DNA from: Lamellibrachia satsuma
Lineage: Eukaryota; Annelida; Polychaeta; Sabellida; Siboglinidae
NCBI GenBank assembly: GCA_033239005.1
Contig: BSQZ01000103.1
Coordinates: 186,001 to 250,000, forward strand
Direction of reading: 5' to 3'
DNA: 64,000 bases
The translations under genes were made by a program, and so were the position numbers. This document shows, in pieces, positions 35,501 to 45,068 of this stretch. Below the pieces are notes generated by a model that was not told the DNA's origin, did no database searches, and saw only the letters and a program-made list of their open reading frames with translations. Position 1 is the first letter of the stretch. Every line of letters begins with the position of its first letter.

Positions 35501-38500
35501 TATTACTAATTTACTCGTGACGCCTGCGTGACTAGCTACTGCATGTTAAAGTGCACAAGACACGGTTGCAGCAAGTTCTAATAATGAAAAATCACATACA
35601 GATGATTATATTCATCACGGAATGACAAACATAGCTTAAACCACGACACAGGCACTGTAAGTCTTCGTCGTAATTACAATTATGTTTCTGCGACAATGTT
35701 CTTAGACAAACATAGCTTAAACCACGACACAGGCACTGTGTGTCTTCGTCGTAATTACGATTATGTTTCTGCGACAATGTTCTTAGACAAACATAGCTTA
35801 AACCACGACACAGGCACTGTATGTCTTCGTCGTAATTACGATTATGTTTCTGCGACAATGTTCTTAGACAAACATAGCTTAAACCACGACACAGGCACTG
35901 TATGTCTTCGTCGTAATTACGATTATGTTTCTGCGACAATGTTCTTAGACAAATGTTAAAAAACTGGTTTTTTAAATGTTTAAAAAAAAGTACTATGAAT
36001 CATCAGTTGCTACTCTAGTGTATATTAACTTGCTAATTTAATGACAGTTATGAAGTAACGACAATTATTAATGACTTTTTGACTCGGCACTATGGTTAAC
36101 CGATGAGATAACCGCTAGAGCTAATACCAGTATTACCTAAAATCCTTAATTTGGCTACATATTAAAATCTACGACCCTTTAGAGGAAGTTACCCTGCAGC
36201 GACAGAACGTCAGTACCAGTTATGGATGTATCACCCCGGGGGTTGAGACTGGCATGTAATGTGTGTCTATGTTATGGATGTATCACTCCGGTGGTTGAGA
36301 CTGGCATGTAATGTGTGTCGATGTTATGGATGTATCGCTCCGGGGGTTGAGACTGGCATGTAATGTGTGTCGATGTTATGGATGTATCGCTCCGGGGGTT
36401 GAGACTGGCATGTAATGTGTGTCGATGTTATGGGTGTATCGCTCCGGGGGTTGAGACTGGCATGTAATGTGTGTCGATGTTATGGATGTATCACTCCGGG
36501 GGTTGAGACTGGCATGTAATGTGTGTCGATGTTATGGATGTATCACTCCGGGGGTTGAGACTGGCATGTAATGTGTGTCGATGTTATGGATGTATCACTC
36601 CGGGGGTTGAGACTGGCATGTAATGTGTGTCGATGTTATGGATGTATCACTCCGGGGGTTGAGACTGGCATGTAATGTGTGTCGATGTTATGGATGTATC
36701 GCTCCGGGGGTTGAGACTGGCATGTAATGTGTGTCGATGTTATGGATGTATCGCTCCGGGGGTTGAGACTGGCATGTAATGTGTGTCGATGTTATGGATG
36801 TATCGCTCCGGGGGTTGAGACTGGCATGTAATGTGTGTCGATGTTATGGATGTATCACTCCGGGGGTTGAGACTGGCATGTAATGTGTGTCGATGTTATG
36901 GATGTATCACTCCGGGGGTTGAGACTGGCATGTAATGTGTGTCGATGTTATGGATGTATCACTCCGGGGGTTGAGACTGGCATGTAATGTGTGTCGATGT
37001 TATGGATGTATCACTCCGGGGGTTGAGACTGGCATGTAATGTGTGTCGATGTTATGGATGTATCACTCCGGGGGTTGAGACTGGCATGTAATGTGTGTCG
37101 ATGTTATTCAGATAGTGTAGATAACGCAACATTATTCGTGTGGAATCCCGTGTATTAAGTATGGCATGCTGTCACAGTATCGCCCATTTGAATCTTGTCC
37201 ATCGATGTTTTCGACTCTCCACCATATAACTGATCGGGCTCAGAATGAGTGGTGAAAACATTTGGTTTACACAGACATAAGCGATCTAGATATTGTTGTC
37301 GATGCGCAGAGTCTGACAGTTCTGAACTGGCAGATAAACAATAGTTTTAGATGCGCCAGAAAACAGACGTTTACGATAGGAAGAACTTGTGCCGGTTGTC
37401 ATGTTACACGGGCCCGCAGTCGTTCCCGTCAAATCCACGACGTGTTCTATGTTTCCCTGTCAGCGACCAGTAACCAGTGGTCAAGCCATTGACTGACCGG
37501 TGACCTTATTTCACACCCACAGGATGAAGACAGACACCCAAGGCTACTGGCCCTGTTTACCAGCACAACAGAGCATCTTACGGACGGATTATCCAACAGC
37601 CTACATATTACAGAAGGTGTAAGCATTGCCGTTTTGGGGCTGGAAATACTTTTGTCAGGCTTTTTTTGACGAAATGTCCTGCTTTCAAGACACATTTTTT
37701 ACGGTAAAATCGACATATTTGGTGCACACGAATTTTATTATTGTTATTTCTATGGTCTCAAACGATTTCTCGCGCGCATTTGTTCACAGCGAACGAGAAC
37801 GAAAAATTAAAATGGCTACCCGAGTCAGCTAAAAACCAACGAAAGTTGAGTGGGGGAGAACGTTTCCCTCTTTTCAACGAGCAAGTGTTGACACCTACGT
37901 AGTATGTATCGATCTGCAGTGTCACACCGTGTCGCATAATGAAGGACGTCGGCTCACACAAAACATTCACATATAACATAACATAAAAGACGTAATTATG
38001 AACGCAACGGATCTTCGTCCGTGACAAGGGACTGCGCGCGGACTTGCAGGCCTTATATTTTGCTCATACGAAGTTTAGACATGTTAAATCCACGATTATT
38101 TATTCTGATATCCCTAGTCATAAAATATTGGTAACAAAACTGTTTCCGCTGGGTTTCGAACCCAGGACCTTTCGCGTGTTAGGCGAACGTGATAACCACT
38201 ACACTACGGAAACTGACGCCGGTGTTTACCCGAGATCTGTAATGCAATCCCAGCATTCGCTGTTCGTTCATGATCTGGGACAACGTATTATACACATGAG
38301 GGTTGCATACAACACACCCACAGCCATACATAATTATAAGCATTGTGCGACCTCGCGTAGAGCCGTCTTCAGCAAAACAGTAATAAAGTTGGGTCAACGC
38401 GGCATAAGGCCTAGTAATAATAATAATAATGATTAACTTCTATGGCGCCTATATCCTCAGCCTCAGAAACCTGAGCTCAGAGGCACAACAAAACAAAATC

Positions 38501-39572
38501 ATTAAGCATTATCGCGAACAGGGACGCGCAAAAGACATTATCAGAACGAGGGACAACCGAAAATTTATGGTGGAAATGCAATTTTGAATAAATATGTCTT
38601 GAGTTTTTTCGGAAGATAGCTATAGTTTCAGATGTTTTCAAAGTGATGGGGAATATGCTCATTCCAGACCCTAGGCGCAGCGACAGAGAACGCACGTTTA
38701 CTCTAGTTAAGTTTTTGTTAGGCACAATACGTTGTGAAATTGATGATCTGATCTGCCTAGGGATATTTGAAAGATGCAGGAGACTAGCCAAGTATGGCGG
38801 TTGTTGTGTAGACAGAGCACGATATGTAAGAAAGGACAGTTTAACATTAATTCGATGAGTAACAGGAAGCCAGTGTAACTGTCTAAGTAGTGGTAGTGGT
38901 GGTGAAAACCGAGGCCCCTGAGTACCACACGTGCCAGACAATTTTGTACTATTTGGAGTTTATCCAAGTCTCTTTTAGCAATGTTATTTAGTAGTGAATT
39001 ACAATAGTCAAGGCGGCTACTAATTAATGCCGTTGATATTGTTTTGGCAGTAGATATAGATATGTGACTTTTAAGGGTTAGAGTAAATATCTGGAAGATT
39101 AAAAGAAAAGAGGTTTTCCCGAAAATAGAGGATGGTGCTGACAAGGTATGACAAGTAAATACACGTAGTTGATCATCAGGAGATGACATAGGATGAAAAC
39201 AATGTGGACGAAAACATGTATAAACCGAATTGAAGGAAAACAAAACCAAATGGGATAATTTGGGCAGAGAACGAATTGGGAAAAGGTGTAGCATAACTTA
39301 AGAAGAACAACTGTAGAATTATGTCGCTTGTTGAAGAGGAAGACAAAACTGCATTGATAAAAACAATCTGCGGAAATTCTTTTTCCAGACACTATATAAA
39401 TAAGCGTTGTCAGATCAGTGTTTGTTTGACGTTGTTTGTCTTTGGTTGGTGAAACATCAATTACGGTGTGTACAAACGGTCTTTGCCAAACAATGTTACA
39501 CGCGAAATGAACCAAAATGTACTAATGACTTACCTGGTTATTATTTAAGTATAAGTCTGACGTGTTCACCAT
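29081..39572 (-). CDS. TauE/SafE-family (TSUP) multi-pass membrane protein, six exons
   Basis: Predicted minus-strand join 39572-39534, 34411-34336, 32703-32476, 31711-31560, 30708-30341, 29534-29081. All junctions are GT-AG with matching phases (0,1,1,0,2), giving 438 aa plus stop. TSUP proteins export sulfite, sulfoacetate and related anions in bacteria; animal members are mostly uncharacterised, so the substrate is unknown. Evidence: about nine or ten hydrophobic segments and the duplicated TauE signature, G-M-T-S-E-G-G-G (115-122) in the first half and GGLFTSFAGGG (246-256) in the second, in line with the family's internal repeat. The N-terminal 60 residues are soluble with a Cys-rich KTGCCAYGVKAC segment. 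The Ser-rich C-tail ends S-V-T-S-V, a possible class I PDZ ligand. The start has an excellent context (caccatgg), and a possible 3' splice site lies 25 nt upstream, so a separate 5' UTR exon is likely. Confidence 0.85.
29535..30340 (-). other. TSUP intron 5
   Basis: Phase-2 intron with a copy of dispersed repeat R at 29995-30325. Confidence 0.8.
29995..30325. repeat. dispersed repeat family R, copy 4
   Basis: Matches 1345-1700 in order: tatcacctgcagtagcg, ccttttcgagaaaaccaaca, gtcgtagtctaca, tatcgtctcaaaatcagtgg, and the ending atccccac. Confidence 0.55.
30341..30708 (-). CDS. TSUP exon 5: second TauE motif
   Basis: Residues 166-287 plus two bases; acceptor gttgcaag with a weak pyrimidine tract, donor aacag/gtgcgt. 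It has VEWHSVFLCFAGGAVGALTG, a span FVTIWFSFAFALFLL, and LVTGLIGGLFTSFAGGG, the second copy of the signature. GC-rich codons. Confidence 0.88.
30709..31559 (-). other. TSUP intron 4
   Basis: Phase-0 intron with a GAGT/GTGA tetranucleotide array at 31280-31470. It also has a pair of inverted segments around gtgtttttacg(c/t)gcaa and gagtgaatgagtgaataa (about 30960-31150) that could fold back. Confidence 0.75.
31280..31470. repeat. (GAGT)n microsatellite
   Basis: About 190 bp of gagtgagt units with gcgattgagt, aatgagt and gggagt variants. The minus-strand ORF of Ser-Leu-Thr-His repeats is an artefact. Confidence 0.93.
31560..31711 (-). CDS. TSUP exon 4: first TauE motif
   Basis: Residues 115-165; acceptor gttgcag, donor acag/gtgggc. 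It encodes GMTSEGGGAVAYPVLTLAIK and the following span (SLMVQACGMSTASFAILF). Confidence 0.9.
31712..32475 (-). other. TSUP intron 3
   Basis: Phase-1 intron, occupied largely by a tRNA-derived SINE in the same orientation as the gene. Confidence 0.8.
32038..32368 (-). mobile_element. tRNA-derived SINE
   Basis: On the minus strand the head ggcgtggtagtttagtggtt (A box) and ctggctcgaatcctgc (B box) form a tRNA-like start. A body containing ccacagttcacccagctgta follows, then a tail aagcgttttgagcagtccca ending ggcgctatataaa. Similar tails occur at 11615-11700 and 62890-62985. The tail resembles 3' ends of V-type SINEs and partner LINEs. Confidence 0.7.
32476..32703 (-). CDS. TSUP exon 3: first membrane spans
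   Basis: Residues 39-114 plus one base; acceptor ctcgtag, donor cgcag/gtatac. It has a basic stretch (RWHVRFIAKHRRAVG), a hydrophobic span (FLLPVCFVHFIYWSTFI), then IMTLTMVFGGLIA leading into the first TauE motif. Confidence 0.85.
32704..34335 (-). other. TSUP intron 2
   Basis: Phase-1 intron with a CA-rich run at 33369-33440 and an open minus-strand stretch at 33587-33865 of unknown meaning. No exon with matching phases was accepted. Confidence 0.65.
33369..33440. repeat. CA-rich microsatellite
   Basis: Interrupted (CA)n with gcacgc/gcatgc variants, about 70 bp. Confidence 0.9.
34336..34411 (-). CDS. TSUP exon 2
   Basis: Residues 14-38 plus one base; acceptor cttgtctag, donor gaag/gtaagt. 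It encodes VSKPDIKTGCCAYGVKAC and a Lys/aromatic end, cytosolic sequence before the first membrane span. Confidence 0.75.
35628..35954. repeat. 81-bp tandem repeat, 4 copies
   Basis: Near-identical units with acatagcttaaaccacgaca, gtcttcgtcgtaattacgat and gcgacaatgttcttagacaa. As 81 is a multiple of three and the unit lacks stops in some frames, 27-residue repeated peptides appear on both strands. I treat it as non-coding. Confidence 0.93.
36220..37107. repeat. 52-bp minisatellite, 17 copies
   Basis: The core gggggttgagactggcatgt recurs every 52 bp 17 times from about 36238. Copies differ chiefly at one site (tatcactcc versus tatcgctcc), which gives a blockwise pattern. Confidence 0.95.
37523..37616 (+). 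CDS. candidate internal exon, unknown gene
   Basis: A good acceptor (tttcacacccacag) precedes 94 bp that end at a donor agaag/gtgtaag. Two frames are open: one begins DEDRHPRLLALFTSTTEHLT, and the other, starting one base later, begins MKTDTQGYWPCLPAQQSILR and would end in phase 0. No family was recognised. It lies inside the TSUP first intron on the opposite strand, so it may be a chance splice-site pair. Confidence 0.22.
38141..38213 (-). tRNA. tRNA-Val (anticodon AAC)
   Basis: The minus strand begins GTTTCCGTAGTGTAGTGGTT, with anticodon AAC (complement of 38178-38180) flanked by cgcct and acgcg, and a T arm GGGTTCGAAACCC. The acceptor 3' strand CGGAAAC pairs with GTTTCCG, and the discriminator is A at 38141. 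All four stems form and both internal promoter boxes are intact. A T-rich stop (gttttgtt) follows immediately. It closely resembles animal nuclear tRNA-Val-AAC, has no intron, and is nested in TSUP intron 1 in the same orientation. Probably functional. Confidence 0.95.
38405..39290 (-). mobile_element. LINE-B fragment: RT C-terminal region and 3' tail
   Basis: On the minus strand, SSRLDYCNSLLNNIAKRDLD, KLQIVQNCLARVVLRGLGF, then in another frame QLHWLPVTHRINVKLSFLTY and RALSTQQPPYLASLLH are the standard C-terminal blocks of L2/Rex/CR1-group LINEs. A frameshift lies near 38800-38850. The 3' end has the GGCGCCATAGAAG-like end and an ATT-repeat tail (38408-38435). It is 5'-truncated and dead. Confidence 0.85.
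39534..39572 (-). CDS. TSUP exon 1 (start codon)
   Basis: 13 codons (MVNTSDLYLNNNQ), donor ccag/gtaagt, phase 0. Accepted because the ATG context is strong and the phase joins exon 2. Being short, it is the least certain exon of the model. Confidence 0.6.
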
Positions 39573-39659
39573 GGTGACTCTGAACGCAGTTCAACTGAAA
39601 ACATAATATACATCGTAGTTAAGCGTCTGTCAGTTAGTGAACGATTTGTTGTCGTTGGC

Positions 39660-40090
39660 GCGGATGGACGACTAAACAGCACACCAACCACCAACTCGTT
39701 CTCAAGGCGCTAGCCATCAACTCGTTCTCGTGGCGATAACAACCAACTCGTTCTCAAGACGTTATCAACCAACTCGTTTACATGGTGTTAACCATAAACT
39801 CGTTCTCAAGGCGTTAACAATCAACTCGTTCACACGACGATAACCATCAACTCGTTCTCAAGGCGATAACCATCAACTTGTTCACATGGCGTTAACCATT
39901 AACTCGGTCACAATGCGATAACCATCAACTCGTTCTCAATTCGATAACCATCAACTTGCTCTCAAGGCGAGAACCACCAATTCGTTCACATGGCGTTAAC
40001 CATTAACTAGTTCACATGGCGATAACCATCAACTCGTTCTCAATTCGATAACTATAAACTCGTTCTCAAGGCGTTAACCATCAACTCAAG
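39660..40090. repeat. about 26-bp tandem repeat upstream of TSUP start
   Basis: About 16 diverged units of aaccatcaactcgttctcaa plus a short variable end (ggcgat, ggcgtt, atggcg). It starts about 90 bp 5' of the TSUP start codon, so it is promoter-proximal or in the 5' leader. Confidence 0.88.
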
Positions 40091-40247
40091 AATGTTGAAG
40101 TGGCAAGTCAGCCAAGCTTGGACCTGACCAATACTTGACCAAAACGTAAGGCATAATGTGTTGATCTATGCACATGTCCCAGTCAATGGCAGATCCCAGT
40201 CAGTCAGTGATCCAGCCTCTTCACATAAGTAGCGAAATGTGCTTTGA

Positions 40248-41040
40248 TTTAACAAGATTTAACAAGATTGCCATCCCAAACAACAAGTCCCAGATGACAG
40301 GTGGACAAGGAAGCCATTAGCTTATCGAGAGTCCAACAATTTTCTCATCTATGTGTAGCCCGCCCTTATCAGATATCTGTCAATTCTATTTTTAAACATA
40401 TTCACACTACTAGCATTAACACAATCATTTGGCAGTTTGTTCCATTCATTTATCACCCTCTGTGTGAAAGAGTACTTTCTCATGTCGTAGTCTCTTGGTC
40501 TCTAGTGTTGTCAAACCACATTGTGATAACAGCGACTTTCGTAATTAGGTCTCTTAATTCTGGAATCATTTTAGTTGCTCTTCGTTGTATTCTTTCTAGC
40601 TTGTCTATATCCTTTTTACGATACGAATACAATATTCCAAATGTGATCTAACTATTGCTTTGTACATGGGTACAATTAGCTGTTTCCCCTTATACATGAT
40701 AGTTCTCATAATTAACCCTAGAATGTGATGTCCTTTCGAAGCAGCAATCCTACATTGCTCTGAAACTTTCTTGTCAGCACTAAATGTTACTCCTAAGTCC
40801 TTTTCTTGTGTGGTTCTACCTAGTACAGCATCCCCCATTTTATATTCTTCGCTAATGTTTCCATGTCCTATGTGTATACATTTACACTTCCCAAAATTGA
40901 ATAAAATTTGCCATATTTCTGACCATTTAACTAATTTATCTAGATCATCCTGTAAACGTTGATTATATGTATCATTAGTAACCTTTCTGAATACTTTTGT
41001 GTCATCTGCAAATTTTAGTACTTTGCTAGATTTGTCATCT

Positions 41041-41100
<60 letters not shown>

Positions 41101-41580
41101 GTATAGGGCCCAGTACTGATCCCTGTGGTACCCCACTCAAATCCAGTTGATTGCATCATTACCTATACCATGGGCTTTTAGTTTAAATAACAATCTTTGA
41201 TGTGGAACTTTATCGAAAGCTTTCTGAAAATCTAAGTAGACAACATCCACTGGTAACCCGCCATCTACCCACTTTGTAATTTCTTCAAAAAAACATAAGA
41301 TATTGGTTAGACAAGACCTTGCTTTTAGGAACCCATGTTGAGATGTATTTATTAACTTAGGAATTCCAACATGTGGTCTCTAATTAATGTTTCGAGTAAT
41401 TTACATACAACTAATTAATGTTTCGAGTAATTTACATACAACTGATGTTAAACTCACTGGTCTGTAATTTTCTGGCTTGTTCCTCGATCCCTTCTTAAAC
41501 AACGGCGTAATATATGCTTCTTTCCATTCTGAAGGAACTATTGCTTTCCATTCTGAAGGAACTATTGCTTTGCACCAGTT
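40248..41580 (-). mobile_element. LINE-A copy 3 with TA expansion
   Basis: Antisense LINE-A. The family tail (aacaagatttaacaagattg) is at the left, followed by the RAGY-end region, an open RT stretch 40605-41159 containing FADDTKVF, and upstream fingers (KLKAHGIG region) to about 41580. A (TA)n run at 41047-41090 sits inside the codons for the LIYINDL motif. Several frameshifts; 5'-truncated, with an internal duplication near 41385-41440. Confidence 0.85.
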
Positions 41581-43689
41581 GTACTATCATGATTAGGCAA
41601 TTTGTTTTGTATATATGTAAATAAAATAAAAATGTAAATAAAACTTAACTGAATAATTCCATTCACAATCTCATACAAATATGTACATTTATATAACGCT
41701 AAGGAGTAAAACACATTTTCCTATTTAATGGAATTGACTGATCCACCATATTTATACAGGTAATATTATAGATGGCAACAGAATTAAGGTGCACAACGTC
41801 TGTATGATTCATATAGTACCAGGATGTCGCACAGTGTGAATTCGTTAAAACACCTTCCCGTTGACAGTCTTGCGAATTCTAAGCTACTGTGGTCATTGTA
41901 GTTTGAATTTAATGATACGTCCTACACTAATATGTCCCACGATTTAAAAAAAGAGGCTGTGTATATAGGTTTCATTTCTGCAACATATCTAGTTTATTTT
42001 ACAGGCGACGAGTCACTGTCTTCTACATTGAAATCAAATCAAACACATAAAAGGTAGCAGCAGACAACCCAAGATTGAAACCGTTAGACTGCAATTGTTC
42101 ACTATGCTGTTGTGATCCAAAGTTATTTACGGGGCGCTGATAAAAGCAAACACAGTTTAGTTACAACATTGTGCAAACTAACGTTGAGCTGATCTCCTGA
42201 CTCTGATTGGTCTGTCCTCTGCATTCGGGATGGCGATCACAATTCCGTATACAGTCCCTTCTTCGTGGAACAATATCGGCATTAAAAACAAAATAACTTA
42301 AATAACACTGTTAACCTGATGTGGTCTAAGGACGGCAATATGGGCACTAGGCAATATTTGAGCAGAATCAGTATGTTGCTATCAGAGAAGTACTCACAAC
42401 TCCAAGTAACATGATAAGGGGTAACGAATGCCTAGACGTTGTCACACCAAAACATATAAAGTGACACCTGGTGACTAGCACAGATATGTCATTCGGGCAC
42501 AAGGGCTTATCATATACAAGAAGTTTCATTAAAAAATGTTGATTCGTCGTTCATAATTAACACTTCACTCAGCATGAAAAATCTTACATCCATCCAGACG
42601 CAGTGAAACGTATTATCACAAACGATGTGGATGAACGATTGTATGTCCTTCAAAATCGCAAGAATTTGTTCAAATATATGATTCATCGGTAAACAACGTC
42701 TGGCACTAAATAAAGATCGTGATGAAATTAATTCTAGTGTATCTCAGGTGGGGAGATAAAGAAGATGTCAAGAAGTCGATGTTTCGGAAAAGGCACAAAT
42801 ATACATGCCCAGGGAGATTTATGCACGTTTCTGTCAAATTCAGTTTTATAGCAATGACGATTAGATTAACTTCTTCTGAATGTTCCGTGCTAATGTGAAA
42901 GTTCCTTGCTAATGTGCGCTTCCACGATCCAGCCAAGGCTGGAAGAGGGCTCGAACAGAAAGTCCTAACACTCCATTTGATATGTACAGAAAAAACGTAT
43001 TATGACGCACACTCATGCTTATTGATATATTCGACCTAACAGACTACACGAGTTTGTCACAGCAAGGTTGTGGACACATCTGACAATACTCAACTCAAAC
43101 TTAGTGTATGTTGGTCCCTGGGAACAAACATCTCTGCGTGAAGTGGTGACTTATCTTCTAATAAGAATAGGCTCAATCATTCTATGGTATTACATTAAGA
43201 AAGCTGTGACCATTTGACGTTAGCGGATGTAGCCAATGTTCAGGGCTCTCAACACAGGATATCACTGTTTGACAAATTTACTACCTGGATTTTGCCAAGT
43301 CAACAGTCCTAGTACGGTGCAAAGCACCAAAGACAATGATGACTGAAATGGTGTTCAAACATGATGATATCGACTAGAAACTATTGCAAATAACACTAAG
43401 TGGCTAGCCATGCTGATATTGCCAATGCAAATTATGAGGATACTATGTATGTATTTAAAATTGGTCAATGACGTACTACGTACACTGCATATGCATGATA
43501 AATGTGAAATAGCGTACAGTATTGGAAATATGCGAATATGTTTTGCTACATAAGGGGCTTTGGCTTAAAATACGGGTTTTGGCTTAAAATACAGGTATGC
43601 ACACTGTATATAGTCATATGTTAGAATCAATAATATACATCCTGTCACCTGTGTATGTGTGTGTCATCTTGTCAGTTTTCGTTATCCCC
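41581..43689. other. non-coding, no gene seen
   Basis: AT-rich sequence without a supportable exon, RNA gene or recognised mobile element. Confidence 0.4.
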
Positions 43690-43895
43690 ATCATCTTCAA
43701 CCTTTCTAAAAAAATTATGTCGTACACAAATTTCAGTACGTTGCTTGTTATATCATCTTCCAAATCATTAATACATGTTAAAATACCATAGGTCCTAATA
43801 CTGATCTTTGTGGTACACTAATTGAAACTGATTTCGAACTTTATACCTCCCCATCTACTACTACCCATTTTCTATCCAATTGATTATACCAGATC
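43690..43895 (-). mobile_element. LINE-A copy 4: internal RT fragment
   Basis: Antisense of the FADD-to-IEKWL region (acaaatttcagtacgttgct, atcttccaaatcattaatac, ctactacccattttctatcc). Short and decayed. Confidence 0.7.
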
Positions 43896-44359
43896 CCCAC
43901 AGTGTGTAATGTTTGCGGCGTACACACTTTCCCATAGCGTGGTAGAACACACTAACCACTCTCATAGGCGATCCACCGGAACAGTATATTGACGAAATGA
44001 TAAATGTTTGAAATTATGTAGGTCAGAGAAATGTGCACAGTGAAAACATATATATCATTACGCAAAGCACATGACGTGAAGCAATTTCCGACGCTAACGC
44101 GCCGTGCACCTGTCAAACTGCAGCCAGCATGAACGCATACAAGAGGAAGTCTCGTCACTTCGTCAGTTGAAAAGAATTTTAATTACCATCCATGCGCTGA
44201 ATACCCCCTTTTAAACACAGTGCGTGGGGTTATTATAAACCCTTGAGCGCCAGCCGAGTTAAAATTAGAATATGTAAGATTCCGCACCATGATTTAGACA
44301 CAACATACTATTCAACTATGAGGCACCGTAGCGGCCAAAAGGGCGACGAAACGGCAAAA
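43896..44359. other. non-coding, no gene seen
   Basis: No exon recognised. A tRNA A-box-like minus-strand stretch (gagtggttagtgtgttctac, about 43949-43968) has no B box at tRNA distance. Confidence 0.35.
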
Positions 44360-44520
44360 CCTGCAAGAACCGTCGAGTTCTGCAAAAACCGTCGAGTTCT
44401 GTCTGCGAGAACTTTCGAGTTCTGCAAAACCCGTCGAGTTCTGCAAGAACCGTCGAGTCCTGCAAAACTAGTCGAGTTCTGCAAAACCCATCGGGTTTTG
44501 CAAAACCCATCGAGCAGGAC
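44360..44520. repeat. 18-bp tandem repeat
   Basis: About nine units around ccgtcgagttctgcaaaa. The same word recurs at 48238-48297 as a short diverged cluster. Confidence 0.88.
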
Positions 44521-44539
44521 TACGGCGCCTCATATTCAA

Positions 44540-44850
44540 CAGTAGCGTAACGAGGCCAAGTGCCGCTGGCAAGCGTGAAAAATGCCGCCCCCCCAAAAAA
44601 AAAGTGCAGTAATGGAATAGGTATCGCTAGAGATATTGTTACGTACACCAGTATTGGCTAATGTCAATTGAGTTACATTTGAAGCATAGTTATGTAATAT
44701 AACAGCGACATGTTCAGAATTCGTGTAGACCACAACATATAAATATGTATGAATGTTGCTTAAGTAAAACAACCTCCCCAAAGTGCCTCCCCAAAAAAGT
44801 GCCGCTTGGGGTATTTGCCCCCTTCGCCCCCCCACCCTTTTACGCCAGTA
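44540..44850. mobile_element. hAT-like MITE (candidate)
   Basis: About 311 bp. The ends are imperfect inverted repeats (cagtagcgtaac at the left, ttttacgccagta at the right) flanked by near-identical 8-bp direct repeats (atattcaa at 44532-44539, ctattcaa at 44851-44858). An 8-bp target-site duplication and a CA-start terminus suit a non-autonomous hAT element. No coding capacity. Confidence 0.55.
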
Positions 44851-45068
44851 CTATTCAATGTACATGTGTTATTGGGATGAACTAAAAATACAAATTGGCC
44901 ACACAATAGATGTCACGGTGCCAAGCAAAAGATACTCCACAATAACGTGTTAACATTCAGTCGGCATTTCAGATATATAACACCCGAACGACGTTCACTT
45001 GCGTAAATATTCGGAAAAGCACACCGCTTAGTAAGTTGTATGCCTACATTTGTTTGTCGTATTTACAG

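Larger units (their letters stand above)
34412..39533 (-). other. TSUP intron 1 (about 5.1 kb)
   Basis: Phase-0 intron holding an 81-bp repeat, a 52-bp minisatellite, a tRNA-Val gene, a LINE-B fragment and a possible opposite-strand exon at 37523-37616, all listed separately. Confidence 0.6.

Noticed and set aside
36220..37107. CRISPR-like array
   Set aside because: Units are contiguous 52-bp tandem repeats without distinct spacers, in a eukaryotic intron.
43940..43975. tRNA A-box-like sequence on the minus strand
   Set aside because: No B box at tRNA spacing and no cloverleaf.
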